Shown here: in pieces, positions 18,885-27,886 of the stretch
Layout of the letters: each line of letters opens with the position of its first letter
Position numbering within the stretch: position 1 is the stretch's first letter
NCBI GenBank assembly: GCA_947475875.1
Contig: CANJME010000001.1
Span: 124,001 to 188,000 of the forward strand
Source: Caulobacteraceae bacterium
GTDB taxonomy: Bacteria > Pseudomonadota > Alphaproteobacteria > Caulobacterales > Caulobacteraceae
Direction: 5' to 3'
DNA length: 64,000 nt
The notes under the pieces: generated by a model
Databases searched by the model: none
What the model was told of the DNA's origin: nothing
Seen by the model: the letters and a program-made list of their open reading frames with translations, nothing else
Translations under genes and position numbers: made by a program

Positions 18885-20678
18885 ATGAGCGAATCCTTCC
18901 TCGGCGTGTCGCGCTCGGTGACCGGGCGCGCCTGGCGGCTTCGTCCGGCCGACGAGAGCGCGGCGCGGGATCTGGGTTTGCGGCTGGGGCTTTCCGAGCC
19001 GCTGGCGCGGGCGATCGCCGCACGAGGCATTGAGAGCGGCGGCGCCGACGTTTTCCTGAACCCCACCCTGAAAGCGCAGTTTCCTGACCCCTCCTCCTTC
19101 GCCGGCATGAATGAGGCTGCGCAAGTGCTGCTTGATGCTTTCGAGGCCGAAGTCGAGATCGGCGTTTTCGCCGACTACGACGTCGATGGCGCGACATCGG
19201 CCGCCCAGCTGATCCGCTGGTTCCGGCATATGGGCCGCGAGCTTTCCCTCTACATCCCCGACCGGCTGACCGAGGGCTATGGTCCGAGCCCGGCCGCCTT
19301 CAAGCGCATGGCCGAGAACGGCGCCGAGCTGGTCGTCACCATGGACTGCGGGGCGGCGGCTCACGACGCCCTGGCCGCCGCGGCCGACATGGGCCTGCCG
19401 ATCGTGGTCGTGGACCACCACATGATGCGCGGAGCCCCCCCTCCCGCCGCGGCGCTGGTAAATCCGAACCGGCCCGATTGCCAGTCCGGCCAGGGCAATT
19501 TGTCGGCTTCCGGCGTCACCTTTGTGCTGCTCGCCGCGCTCAATCGCGAGGCGCGGGCGCGGGGGCTGTTCGAGGGCCGGACAGAGCCAGATCTGCGGCA
19601 ATGGCTCGACCTCGCCGCACTCGGCGCCGTCTGCGACGTGACCAGCCTGACCGGCTTCAACCGCGCCCTGACATCCCAGGGCCTGAAGGTGATGTCGAAG
19701 TGGGCCAACCCCGGACTGGCCGCCCTCGCCCAGATCGGGAAGGCGAGCGGGGCGGCCTCGACCTTCCATGCCGGCTTCATCCTCGGGCCCCGGATAAACG
19801 CGGGCGGCCGCATCGGCAGGCCCGATCTTGGAGCGCGGCTGCTCTCCACCGACGATCCGCAGGAGGCCGCCAACCTGGCGGCCGAACTCGACCGGCTCAA
19901 TGTCGAGCGACGGGAAATCGAAGCGGCCGTCACCGAAGAAGCCGCCCGGTTGATCGAGCGTGAAACCAACTTCAATCCCGATGCGCCGCTGATCATCGCG
20001 GCGGCCGACGACTGGCACCCGGGGGTTATCGGCATCGTCGCCGGGCGCCTGCGTGAGCGCTATCGCAAACCGGTCATCGTCATCGGCATCGACCGCGCCG
20101 CCAATGTCGGCAAGGGTTCCGGCCGCTCGCAGCCAGGGGTCAACCTCGGCCTCGGCATACAAAAGGCGTTTGACGCGGGCCTGCTGATGGCCGGCGGCGG
20201 CCATCCGATGGCGGCGGGCCTGACGATCCGGCCGGACCTCATACCCGATCTGCGCGAATTCCTGAACGAGGCCCTGCGCGTGGAGCAGACGGCCGCCGCC
20301 GCGAGCGACGCCGTGGAGATCGACTCTCTGATCTCGGTCCGGTCCGCGACCCGGGCGCTGGTCGAGGATTTCACAAAGCTCGCTCCCTTCGGGCCTGGCA
20401 ATCCGGAGCCAGTCATCGCCCTTGCCGGCGTTCGCGCTGAGCGGCCCATGGCCATGAAGGGCGGCCATATCGGTCTCAGCCTCGCCGACGAGACCGGCGC
20501 GCGGCTGCGCGCTATCGCCTGGCGGGCCCAGGACACGAAGCTCGGCGAAATGCTGCTCTCCGGCGCGGGCGGACTATCTGTGGCCGGCCGCCTGAAGCCC
20601 GACGACTTTCGCGGTCAGGGCGGGGTCCAGCTCGAGATTGAGGACGCCGCAGACCCCCGCAGACTAGAAGCCCGCTGA
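18885..20678 (+). CDS. recJ: Single-stranded-DNA-specific exonuclease RecJ
   Basis: RecJ degrades single-stranded DNA 5' to 3' in recombination and mismatch repair. The 597-residue protein has the DHH-superfamily catalytic motifs: FADYDVDGATSA (residues ~98-109), VTMDCGAAAHD and VVDHHMM (DHH). The DHHA1 domain ends with GGGHPMAAGLTI near residue 430, and the OB-fold C-terminus contains LAPFGPGNPEPV. A GGAGGG ribosome site sits immediately before the ATG. Confidence 0.95.
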   Translation: MSESFLGVSRSVTGRAWRLRPADESAARDLGLRLGLSEPLARAIAARGIESGGADVFLNPTLKAQFPDPSSFAGMNEAAQVLLDAFEAEVEIGVFADYDVDGATSAAQLIRWFRHMGRELSLYIPDRLTEGYGPSPAAFKRMAENGAELVVTMDCGAAAHDALAAAADMGLPIVVVDHHMMRGAPPPAAALVNPNRPDCQSGQGNLSASGVTFVLLAALNREARARGLFEGRTEPDLRQWLDLAALGAVCDVTSLTGFNRALTSQGLKVMSKWANPGLAALAQIGKASGAASTFHAGFILGPRINAGGRIGRPDLGARLLSTDDPQEAANLAAELDRLNVERREIEAAVTEEAARLIERETNFNPDAPLIIAAADDWHPGVIGIVAGRLRERYRKPVIVIGIDRAANVGKGSGRSQPGVNLGLGIQKAFDAGLLMAGGGHPMAAGLTIRPDLIPDLREFLNEALRVEQTAAAASDAVEIDSLISVRSATRALVEDFTKLAPFGPGNPEPVIALAGVRAERPMAMKGGHIGLSLADETGARLRAIAWRAQDTKLGEMLLSGAGGLSVAGRLKPDDFRGQGGVQLEIEDAADPRRLEAR

Positions 20679-20728
20679 CGATCTTGCGCGGCCGGATGAA
20701 GGTGGATATATCGCCCGCTCCGCAGCGC

Positions 20729-20803
20729 GGTCCCTTCGTCTATCGGTTAGGACGCTAGATTTTCATTCTAGAAAGGGGAGTTCGATTCTCCCAGGGACTG
20801 CCA
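20729..20803 (+). tRNA. tRNA-Glu (anticodon TTC)
   Basis: The 75 bases fold as a complete cloverleaf. The acceptor stem pairs GGTCCCT (20729-20735) with AGGGACT (20793-20799), with one G-T pair. The anticodon stem CTAGA/TCTAG encloses the loop TTTTCAT, giving anticodon TTC. The T arm is GGGAG-TTCGATT-CTCCC. The discriminator is G20800 and the CCA end is encoded at 20801-20803. Confidence 0.96.
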
Positions 20804-20813
20804 GCCGGCCTCC

Positions 20814-21875
20814 TCAAATCCAGAAACGGGTTTTGATCGTTCCGACCGGAACGAGCCGCCCGCCCTCGTTCTTCATCAACCGCCTATCCAGAGTGTCGAG
20901 AATGGCCCCTCGCGGGAAACTGGCGGGTGATGGTGGGGAATATTTGGCCCGCTGGGGATAGTAGCGCTTGCGCTCATCCTTTTCGGCAAGGCCGATGCGG
21001 CCGCTCTCGCCCGTAACGTCGTCGGGATGGTTGATCACCGGCTTGATGTGCGGCCACCACGGATAACGGGTGTAGCTCTTATCCAGCCACGCATACCTGA
21101 GACCGGAGTGGTCACCATTGTTGAATGCAAAATCGAGGCATTCATCGTCGGCCGCCATCGGATGCTCCGCGATCGCATCCTGCCACCGTTCCAGCAGGGC
21201 GAGCGAGACCGGCGCAGGGCTCCAGAATTGCGTAGCGCCGCTAGCGACCAGCTGTGTCGGGTCGATCAGATCGAGGGCGAACTTGAATTGCCAGTAGCGG
21301 CGCCCAGAGCTTTTGCCGCCTCCCTGCGGAACCTCAAGCAGTTGCCAGCTGTCGGCCTCAGGGTCAGAAAGCCAATTGTAGACCGCAAAGTCGCTGGTGC
21401 GGGTCAGCCCCCTGACCTTTTCCGGCCGTTCCTTGAAGACCATGTCGGCGTCGACATAGAGCACCGGCTTGCTGAAGGTTGTCAGGGCCAGGCGGATGAT
21501 CTCCGACTTTGTGTAGGCCATGTCGTCCACGCCCGACAAAGAGATGGAATTGTGCACCGCCGGCAGCCTGTAAAACGCGCCTGGGAGCTGGAGCCCCCGG
21601 CAGGAGGCAATCAGGCGCTGAGCCTTGGCCTCGTAGCTGTCCGTGTAGAGGCTTACCACGATAAAAGGCGCCGCGGAAAAGGCCGCCGCGTCATTGAAAA
21701 TGACGCTCACGCCGTCAGGCAATGCAGGCTTGGAGGGTTTCAAAGACCTGCGGTTCCTCCGCGCTCGTGGCCTCCACGAACGGGCCGACGCGACGTGATG
21801 TCCCTTCCCGGCGGTGATCGTCAAGATGTCGGGATTGTCGACTTGCCTAACGCTGAAAGGCTGTGAGCGGAACAA
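20814..21875 (-). CDS. Putative GT-A fold glycosyltransferase
   Basis: A 353-residue soluble protein of uncertain function. The core from ~60 resembles nucleotide-diphospho-sugar transferases: a strand APFIVVSLYTDSYEAKAQRLIAS, then KSEIIRLALTTFSKPVLYVDADMVF, where DAD is a DxD-type metal/nucleotide-sugar motif near residue 143, followed by NWLSDPEADSWQL and a Trp/Tyr-rich acceptor region (YTRYPWWPHIKPV). No signal or membrane helix is evident. The first ~55 residues are basic and poorly conserved-looking, so the true start may be further in. Its stop lies 10 bp past the tRNA-Glu. Sugar donor and acceptor are unknown. Confidence 0.55.
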   Translation of the reverse strand: MFRSQPFSVRQVDNPDILTITAGKGHHVASARSWRPRARRNRRSLKPSKPALPDGVSVIFNDAAAFSAAPFIVVSLYTDSYEAKAQRLIASCRGLQLPGAFYRLPAVHNSISLSGVDDMAYTKSEIIRLALTTFSKPVLYVDADMVFKERPEKVRGLTRTSDFAVYNWLSDPEADSWQLLEVPQGGGKSSGRRYWQFKFALDLIDPTQLVASGATQFWSPAPVSLALLERWQDAIAEHPMAADDECLDFAFNNGDHSGLRYAWLDKSYTRYPWWPHIKPVINHPDDVTGESGRIGLAEKDERKRYYPQRAKYSPPSPASFPRGAILDTLDRRLMKNEGGRLVPVGTIKTRFWI

Positions 21876-22062
21876 ATTGACCCGGTCTTGTCGTACAGTC
21901 CAAGCTTGACCAACCCTTGCCCAGCGGGGTTTTCACTCCCCGCGCGACGTTTTCGCACATTATTCGCCTGAAATGAGAAGTTGACGGCGGCCAAATTGCG
22001 ATATCAGTGTTATAGTTTCCTGCCGAAGGGGCTTGGGCGTGCCCTTCGGTCGCGAGGGGCTG

Positions 22063-22674
22063 ATGTCTGGTTTCGACTTTGACGGGGCGGAAGCGAGCGC
22101 TGTTCAGCTTACAGGCCGGGTCAAATGGTTTGACCCGGGTAAGGGCTATGGCTTCATCGTGCCCGACGATCCGGGCCAGACAGGTCTCAAAGACATTCTG
22201 CTTCACGTCACCAGCCTGCGCCAGGCCGGCCGCGAAACTGCACCCGAAGGGGCGACTATTATCTGCACCGCGGCCAGGCGGCCCAAGGGATGGCAAGTGG
22301 CCGAGGTCCTTGAAGTCGACGATTCAACGGCCGCGCCGACCGATCTGAGAAGTCCCGGCTCCGATCACGGCCGCCGAGAGTTCCGCGACCAAGAATTCCG
22401 GCCGTCTCGAGACGCCGCGCGCGAGGGCCCGCGCGATCGGCCCGCGCGAAGCACGGGCCCGGCAGGTCCCCTGGAGAAGGCGACGGTCAAATGGTTCAAC
22501 CGCGCCAAAGGCTATGGATTTGTCGTGCGCAGCGCCGAACCGGGCGATATCTTCGTCCATATTGAAACCCTGCGGCGCTCCGGGCTCGACGATCTCGCTC
22601 CCGGATCCGACGTCCTGGTGCGCTTTGCCGAGGGCCCCAAGGGCCTGGTCGTCGCCGAGATTTCACAAGACTGA
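22063..22674 (+). CDS. Double cold-shock-domain protein
   Basis: The 203-residue protein contains two cold-shock domains, one from about residue 17 to 85 ([20 protein letters not shown] ... DILLHVTSL) and one from about 138 to 200 ([16 protein letters not shown] ... DIFVHIETL), joined by a ~50-residue linker rich in Arg, Asp, Glu and Pro. The RNP1 (KGYGF) and RNP2 (DIxxHV/I) motifs are intact in both. Such alphaproteobacterial proteins bind single-stranded nucleic acid and are often growth-phase rather than cold regulated. The ATG at 22063 with a GAGGGG site is chosen over the TTG at 22033. The 187 bp upstream is comparatively A/T-rich and probably holds its promoter. Confidence 0.92.
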   Translation: MSGFDFDGAEASAVQLTGRVKWFDPGKGYGFIVPDDPGQTGLKDILLHVTSLRQAGRETAPEGATIICTAARRPKGWQVAEVLEVDDSTAAPTDLRSPGSDHGRREFRDQEFRPSRDAAREGPRDRPARSTGPAGPLEKATVKWFNRAKGYGFVVRSAEPGDIFVHIETLRRSGLDDLAPGSDVLVRFAEGPKGLVVAEISQD

Positions 22675-22740
22675 ATGGCTGGGACGCCCCGCCACGGTTG
22701 ACAACCGGCCCCATCACCCCGCTCTATTCGAAAAGGCGTT

Positions 22741-24708
22741 GTGGGAACTGAGGGTTATGGGGGCAGCAGGGTGAGTAGCAAGAAGGGCGGGCCGGGCAAA
22801 CCGACGGTCGCCGCCAAGCGCAAACCCGTGGCGAAAGCAAAGGCCGCCGCGCCGAAGAAGGCGCCCAAGGCCGAACCACCGCCGCCCGAACCTCAAGCCA
22901 CTGAATCCTACGCCGAAACCCTCGCCCGCTTGCCGCTGGAACAGCAGAAGGCGATCGAGGCCTTGTCGATGAACCTGGCGCGCGCCGCCGTCACCGCTCA
23001 GGGGGCCATCGCCGAGGCCGCCCTGCGCCAGGCCGACAAGCCGCCGGCGGCCAACCCTGACCCGTTCCACGTGGCGCCGGCTCTAACCGAGGTCATGGGC
23101 AAACTCTCCGCCCAGCCGGACCGCCTGTTGCGGGCCCAGGCCGACCTTTATTCGCGCTACATGGACCTTTGGCAGGCGACTGCCAAACGCGCCGCCGGCG
23201 GGGACGCCGAACCGGCGATCAAACCGGCGCCCGGCGACAAACGGTTCAACGATCCGGACTGGCAGGACAACCCGATGTTCGACGTGATGAAACAGTCCTA
23301 CCTGCTCACGTCTGACTGGCTGAACAGCCTGGTCGCCGAGGTCCAGGACGTCGATCCGATGACCAAACGCCGGGTGACGTTCTTCACCAAAGCGCTGACC
23401 GACGCCTTCGCGCCGACCAATTTCCTGATGTCGAACCCTGCCGCCCTGCGCGAGGTTATCGACACCCAGGGCGAAAGCCTGGTTCAGGGCATGACCAACT
23501 TTGCCGCCGACATCGAACGCGGGCATGGGCAGCTTTCCATCAGCCAGACGGACTCGACGCCGTTCAAGGTGGGGGAGAACATCGCGACGTCACCTGGAAA
23601 AGTCATATTCCAGAATGAGTTATTCCAGCTTCTTCAATTCGATCCCTCGACCGACGAAGTCCACGAAATTCCGCTGCTGATTTTCCCGCCGTGGATCAAC
23701 AAGTGGTACATCCTCGACCTGCGGGTCGAAAACTCGATGATCCGATGGCTGACCGGCCAGGGCTACACGGTGTTCGTGGCCAGCTGGGTCAATCCACCGC
23801 CCGAACTCGCCGGCAAGACCTTCGAAGACTACATGCTGGACGGCGCTTATGTGGCGACCGCCAAGGTCATGGAACAGACCGGCGCCGACAGGCTGAACAC
23901 CGTCGGCTATTGCATCGGCGGCACCCTGCTCTCCTGCACGCTCGCCCACATGGCGGCCAAGGGCGACAAGCGAATCAATTCGGCGACTTTCTTCGCCGCT
24001 CAGCAGGACTTCACCGAAGCGGGCGATTTGTTGCTGTTCACCGGCGATGAATGGATCGCCGACGTCGAGCAGCGGATGAACGCCGAAGGAGGCGTCCTGC
24101 CCTCGGCCGCCATGGCCGACACCTTCAACTCCTTGCGCGCCAACGATCTGGTGTGGAGCTTCTTCGTCAACAACTACCTGATGGGCAAGGAGCCCAAGCC
24201 GTTCGACCTGCTTTTCTGGAACTCCGACCAGACGCGGATGCCCGGCGCGCTGCACCTGTTTTACCTGCGCGAGTTTTATGGCCGCAACCGCCTTTCCAAG
24301 GGCGACCTGGAACTGGGCGGGGTGAAGCTCGACATGAAAAAGGTCACTGCCCCGGTGTTCATCCAGTCGTCGAAGGATGACCACATCTCGCCCTACCGGT
24401 CGGTCTATCGCGGCGCGAAACTGTTCGGTGGGCCCACGACCTTCTTCATGGCGGGATCGGGCCATATCGCCGGTGTGATCAATCCCCCGGTCGCCAAGAA
24501 ATACCAGTACTGGACCAATGAGACCCTGCCGGAGACCGCCGACGAATGGGTGGCGGGCGCCGTCGAGCACCCCGGCTCCTGGTGGCCCTACTGGGAAAAG
24601 TGGCTAGGGGCTCGCTCTGGCGGCATGGTCCCGGCCCGCGATCCGGCCAAGGGCAAACTGAGGCCGCTGGAGGACGCTCCGGGCAGCTTCGTGCTGGTGC
24701 GCAGCTGA
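22741..24708 (+). CDS. phaC: Class I poly(3-hydroxyalkanoate) synthase
   Basis: PhaC polymerises hydroxyacyl-CoA into PHA storage granules. From the GTG at 22741 (AAGG site upstream) the protein has 655 residues; a GTG at 22771 is equally possible. An N-terminal Lys/Ala/Pro-rich tail precedes the PhaC N-domain (~150-320) and the alpha/beta hydrolase core. The lipase-like box GYCIGG holds the catalytic Cys (~391), the Asp lies in QSSKDDHISPY and the His in GSGHIAG. No phaA, phaB or phasin gene is adjacent, so this is a solitary synthase locus. Confidence 0.95.
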   Translation: MGTEGYGGSRVSSKKGGPGKPTVAAKRKPVAKAKAAAPKKAPKAEPPPPEPQATESYAETLARLPLEQQKAIEALSMNLARAAVTAQGAIAEAALRQADKPPAANPDPFHVAPALTEVMGKLSAQPDRLLRAQADLYSRYMDLWQATAKRAAGGDAEPAIKPAPGDKRFNDPDWQDNPMFDVMKQSYLLTSDWLNSLVAEVQDVDPMTKRRVTFFTKALTDAFAPTNFLMSNPAALREVIDTQGESLVQGMTNFAADIERGHGQLSISQTDSTPFKVGENIATSPGKVIFQNELFQLLQFDPSTDEVHEIPLLIFPPWINKWYILDLRVENSMIRWLTGQGYTVFVASWVNPPPELAGKTFEDYMLDGAYVATAKVMEQTGADRLNTVGYCIGGTLLSCTLAHMAAKGDKRINSATFFAAQQDFTEAGDLLLFTGDEWIADVEQRMNAEGGVLPSAAMADTFNSLRANDLVWSFFVNNYLMGKEPKPFDLLFWNSDQTRMPGALHLFYLREFYGRNRLSKGDLELGGVKLDMKKVTAPVFIQSSKDDHISPYRSVYRGAKLFGGPTTFFMAGSGHIAGVINPPVAKKYQYWTNETLPETADEWVAGAVEHPGSWWPYWEKWLGARSGGMVPARDPAKGKLRPLEDAPGSFVLVRS

Positions 24709-24757
24709 GGCTTTTTCCCCTAGCGTTCGCGCGGGTCCCGGGGCAATAACCCGGCCC

Positions 24758-25756
24758 ATGACCATCTGCGCCAACGTCGTTGAGGCCATCGGCAACACCC
24801 CCCTGATCCGGCTGAACCGCGCCAGCGAGGCGACGGGCTGCGAGATCCTGGGCAAGGCCGAGTTCATGAACCCCGGCCAGTCAGTCAAGGACCGGGCGGC
24901 GCTCTTCATCGTGCGCGACGCCGAGCGGCGGGGCCTTTTGCGGCCCGGCGGCCTGATCGTCGAGGGCACCGCGGGCAACACCGGCATAGGCCTGGCCATG
25001 GTCGGCTCGGCGCTTGGCTATCGCACCCTGATCGTCATCCCGCGCACCCAAAGCCAGGAAAAGAAGGATGCCATCCGCCTGCTGGGCGCCGATCTGGTCG
25101 AGGTGGACGCCGTCCCCTACTCCAACCCCGACAACTATGTCCGCTATTCGGGGCGCCTGGCCGAGGAAAAAGCCAGGACCGAACCCGCCGGCGCCATTTG
25201 GGCCAACCAGTTCGACAATGTCGCGAACCGCCAAGCCCACATCGAAACCACCGCCCCCGAAATCTGGGAACAGACCGGCGGAAAGGTGGACGGCTTTGTC
25301 TCGTCGGTGGGCTCGGGCGGCACCCTGGCCGGCGTCGCCATCGGGCTTCGCAAGTTCAAGCCTGATGTCGCCATTGCCCTGGCCGATCCGCCCGGCGCGG
25401 CGCTGTTCAACTACTATACGAAGGGCGAGTTGAAGGCTGAAGGCTCATCCATCACCGAAGGCATCGGCCAGGGCCGGGTCACGGCCAATCTCGAGGGCGT
25501 CAAGGTCGACCACTCCTACCTGATCCCCGATTCCGAGGCCCTGCTGCAGGTATTCGACCTGGTCGAGCACGAGGGCCTGTGCATGGGCGGGTCAACCGGT
25601 GTGAATATCGCGGGCGCCATCCGCCTGGCGCGCGATCTTGGCCCCGGGCACACGATCGTCACGATTCTCTGCGACCACGGATCGCGCTATCAGAGCAAGA
25701 TCTTCAACAAGGCGTTTCTGGAAGAGAAAGGGCTGCCGGTTCCGGCCTGGTTATAG
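24758..25756 (+). CDS. cysK: Cysteine synthase A (O-acetylserine sulfhydrylase)
   Basis: This 332-residue fold-type II PLP enzyme makes cysteine from O-acetylserine and sulfide. The PLP lysine lies in GQSVKDRAAL near residue 43, the substrate loop is EGTAGNTGIGLAM, and the phosphate-binding loop is SSVGSGGTLAGV. A long insertion in the middle and the ERRGLLRPGG style put it in the larger CysK group found in alphaproteobacteria; a cystathionine beta-synthase-like activity cannot be excluded. The stop is directly followed by the sseA start, forming a sulfur operon. Confidence 0.9.
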   Translation: MTICANVVEAIGNTPLIRLNRASEATGCEILGKAEFMNPGQSVKDRAALFIVRDAERRGLLRPGGLIVEGTAGNTGIGLAMVGSALGYRTLIVIPRTQSQEKKDAIRLLGADLVEVDAVPYSNPDNYVRYSGRLAEEKARTEPAGAIWANQFDNVANRQAHIETTAPEIWEQTGGKVDGFVSSVGSGGTLAGVAIGLRKFKPDVAIALADPPGAALFNYYTKGELKAEGSSITEGIGQGRVTANLEGVKVDHSYLIPDSEALLQVFDLVEHEGLCMGGSTGVNIAGAIRLARDLGPGHTIVTILCDHGSRYQSKIFNKAFLEEKGLPVPAWL

Positions 25757-26608
25757 ATGAGCACTTCAGACCCCCTCGTATCGACGCAATGGCTGGAAGA
25801 GCACCTGGGCGCGCCCGACGTGCGGATCATCGACGCCAGCTGGCACCTGCCGACAGCGGGCCGCGACGCCTATGCTGAATACAAAGCCGCCCACATTCCC
25901 GGCGCGGTCTTCTTCGACATCGACGACATCAAGGACGACGAAAGCTCCCTGCCCCACATGTTGCCCCATCCAGTGAAATTCTCATCGCGCATGAGGAAGC
26001 TGGGCCTGGGAGACGGTTCGCGCTTTGTAATCTACGACACCGAGGGCCTGTTCTCGGCCGCGCGGGTCTGGTGGATGCTGCGCGCCATGGGCCACGAAGA
26101 CGTGGTGGTGCTGGACGGCGGCCTGCCGAAATGGATCGCCGAAGGCCGCAAGACCGACGACCTGCCGCTGCCGCCGCGCGAGCGCCACTTCACCGTCCGC
26201 TATCACTCCGCCCTCGTGCGCGACCAGGGTCAGGTGAAGGAGGCGCTGGAGACCGGCAGGGAGCAGGTGGTCGACGCCCGCCCGCCCGAGCGGTTCCGTG
26301 GCGATGCGCCCGAACCGCGCCCCGGCGTGCGCTCCGGGCATATTCCCGGCTCCAAGAACCTGCACTGGGCGACGCTGTTGGGCGCGGACGGGGCGCTGCT
26401 TCCCGCCGCCGAGCTTGAAAGGCGATTCGTGGAAGCCGGCGTCGATCCCAAGCGGCCGGTGATCTGCTCGTGTGGTTCCGGCGTGTCGGCGGCGATCCTG
26501 GCGCTGGCCCTTGCCCGCATGGGCCACGTTCGCGTCCCGGTCTACGACGGCGCCTGGGCCGAATGGGGCGCGCGGGAAGATTTGCCGCTGGCGACAGGGG
26601 AAGCTTAG
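25757..26608 (+). CDS. sseA: 3-mercaptopyruvate sulfurtransferase
   Basis: The 283-residue protein has two rhodanese domains. The first is inactive and the second carries the active-site loop CSCGSGVSA, whose CGSGVT/SA form indicates mercaptopyruvate rather than thiosulfate as sulfur donor. Other family marks are DARPPERFRG and GHIPGSKNLHW. The ATG follows the cysK stop with no gap. The pair would link cysteine synthesis and cysteine-derived persulfide transfer. Confidence 0.93.
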   Translation: MSTSDPLVSTQWLEEHLGAPDVRIIDASWHLPTAGRDAYAEYKAAHIPGAVFFDIDDIKDDESSLPHMLPHPVKFSSRMRKLGLGDGSRFVIYDTEGLFSAARVWWMLRAMGHEDVVVLDGGLPKWIAEGRKTDDLPLPPRERHFTVRYHSALVRDQGQVKEALETGREQVVDARPPERFRGDAPEPRPGVRSGHIPGSKNLHWATLLGADGALLPAAELERRFVEAGVDPKRPVICSCGSGVSAAILALALARMGHVRVPVYDGAWAEWGAREDLPLATGEA

Positions 26609-26617
26609 GCTTTAGTG

Positions 26618-26668
26618 GACTTCATTTTTCGTTGCGCTATCGCTCGCCTGCGGCTCGCTGCTTGAGCG
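26618..26668 (+). repeat. Short palindromic element, copy A
   Basis: The ~50 bp after sseA contain GTTGCGCTATCG and, further on, GCTTGAGCGCGTT, so that GCGCT and AGCGC can pair. Related sequences in the same layout occur at 38698-38746 (opposite orientation) and 58018-58066. All three lie immediately after a gene end, suggesting a dispersed REP-like unit with possible terminator function. Confidence 0.45.
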
Positions 26669-26671
26669 CGT

Positions 26672-27787
26672 TCACCGCATCGGCGGGGCCGTCAGCAGCC
26701 CTGGCGTCTTGGCGCTCCACAGCGCGTTCTTCCCGCGCTCCATTTTCAGCGGTGTCGCGGGCCCGAGATTACGGTCGAAGACCTCGCCATAGGAGCCAAC
26801 CTGGCGGATGACCTGGAAGGCCCAGTCATCCCGCAGCAGCAGCATCTGGCCATAGCCGTCGCCGCTAAGCAACCGGCCGGTTTCCGCCCGGGTAGGCTTG
26901 GCCCGCTCGGCCCCGGCGGTGCGCGAGCCGACGCCGAGATCTTCGGCCAGGATCATCGCCTGGACCGTGCCGCGCACGATGTCGGCCCACTGGCTGTCGT
27001 CCTGTCGCACCACGGGACCCTGCGGCTCCAGCTGATCCTCGGCGCTGACCACCATATGCCGGTCGGGGTCACGCAACTGGGTGCGCAGGGCCGAAAGCAA
27101 CGACACCTCACCGCTCAAAACCTGACATCGCCCGCCCTTGTAGGCTTCCAGCGCTTCGGATGTGGTGTCGAACACCTGCATCTGCGGCCGCTTGCCGGGC
27201 GTTGCGGATGAAAAATATTCGTTCAGGTTCAAGGTGTTGGCCGCACCGGCCTGCGCGCAAACCTTGACGCCGCCCAGATCGTCCAGCTTGCGGGCCCTTG
27301 AGCCCTTGCCGACCAAAAACCCGGCGCTGTCATAGAAGCTGACCCCTGCGAAATTCAGACCCAGGCCCGCGTCGTCCTTGAACGTCCAGCCGCCGCGCGC
27401 CACCAGATCGACCTTGCCGGCCTGCAGCAGACTGTAGCGCGGCGCGGCCAGGTCCAGCCGCTCGATCCGCACCTGACGCGCGTCGTCGAACACGGCGGCG
27501 GCCACCGCCCGGCAGATGTCGATATCAAACCCGCGCCACTGGCCCAGCACGTCACGGGCGGCGAAACCGGGAATGTCCTGGGTGATGCCACAGACGACAC
27601 GTCCGCGCGCCCGGATGGCTTTGAGGGTCGGCCCCTCGATCGGCGCCACACCCGGCGCGGCCGAAATTTCCGGGGTTGCGGATTTGGCGGCGCCGGCCTG
27701 GACAGGCGCATCCGGGCTGCCACAGGCGGCCAGCGCCAGCAACGCGCAGATCAGTCCCGCCCTGAATGTGGCCGCCGGCAAGTGCAA
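26672..27787 (-). CDS. Amino-acid ABC transporter periplasmic binding lipoprotein (AapJ/BztA-like)
   Basis: This is an extracytoplasmic solute-binding protein of the general L-amino-acid type. The preferred start is the TTG with first base 27787, because AAGGAG lies five bases upstream and the protein then opens with a lipoprotein signal (AGLICALLALAAC, lipobox LAAC). It is 371 residues. The mature part has family blocks RGRVVCGITQDIPGFA, GQWRGFDIDICRAVAAAVF and DLVARGGWTF. No permease or ATPase genes are adjacent, so this is an orphan; it may serve a distant transporter or act as a sensor. It is divergent from metC across ~99 bp. Confidence 0.85.
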   Translation of the reverse strand: MHLPAATFRAGLICALLALAACGSPDAPVQAGAAKSATPEISAAPGVAPIEGPTLKAIRARGRVVCGITQDIPGFAARDVLGQWRGFDIDICRAVAAAVFDDARQVRIERLDLAAPRYSLLQAGKVDLVARGGWTFKDDAGLGLNFAGVSFYDSAGFLVGKGSRARKLDDLGGVKVCAQAGAANTLNLNEYFSSATPGKRPQMQVFDTTSEALEAYKGGRCQVLSGEVSLLSALRTQLRDPDRHMVVSAEDQLEPQGPVVRQDDSQWADIVRGTVQAMILAEDLGVGSRTAGAERAKPTRAETGRLLSGDGYGQMLLLRDDWAFQVIRQVGSYGEVFDRNLGPATPLKMERGKNALWSAKTPGLLTAPPMR

Positions 27788-27886
27788 GCCTACTCCTTGA
27801 TTATCCGCTTCACCGGCCGCAGTAACATGACGCGCAGCTTCACACCTAACGGCGGGTTGCGGCAATCCTTTGGCGGGGCGGGCCCG

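Noticed and set aside
18774-20468. 564-codon minus-strand frame opposite recJ
   Set aside because: recJ has all DHH motifs on the plus strand; the antisense frame has no recognisable domain.
27788-27886. SAM-II riboswitch upstream of metC
   Set aside because: The 99-bp gap lacks the SAM-II conserved core as I know it; only promoter-length sequence is present.
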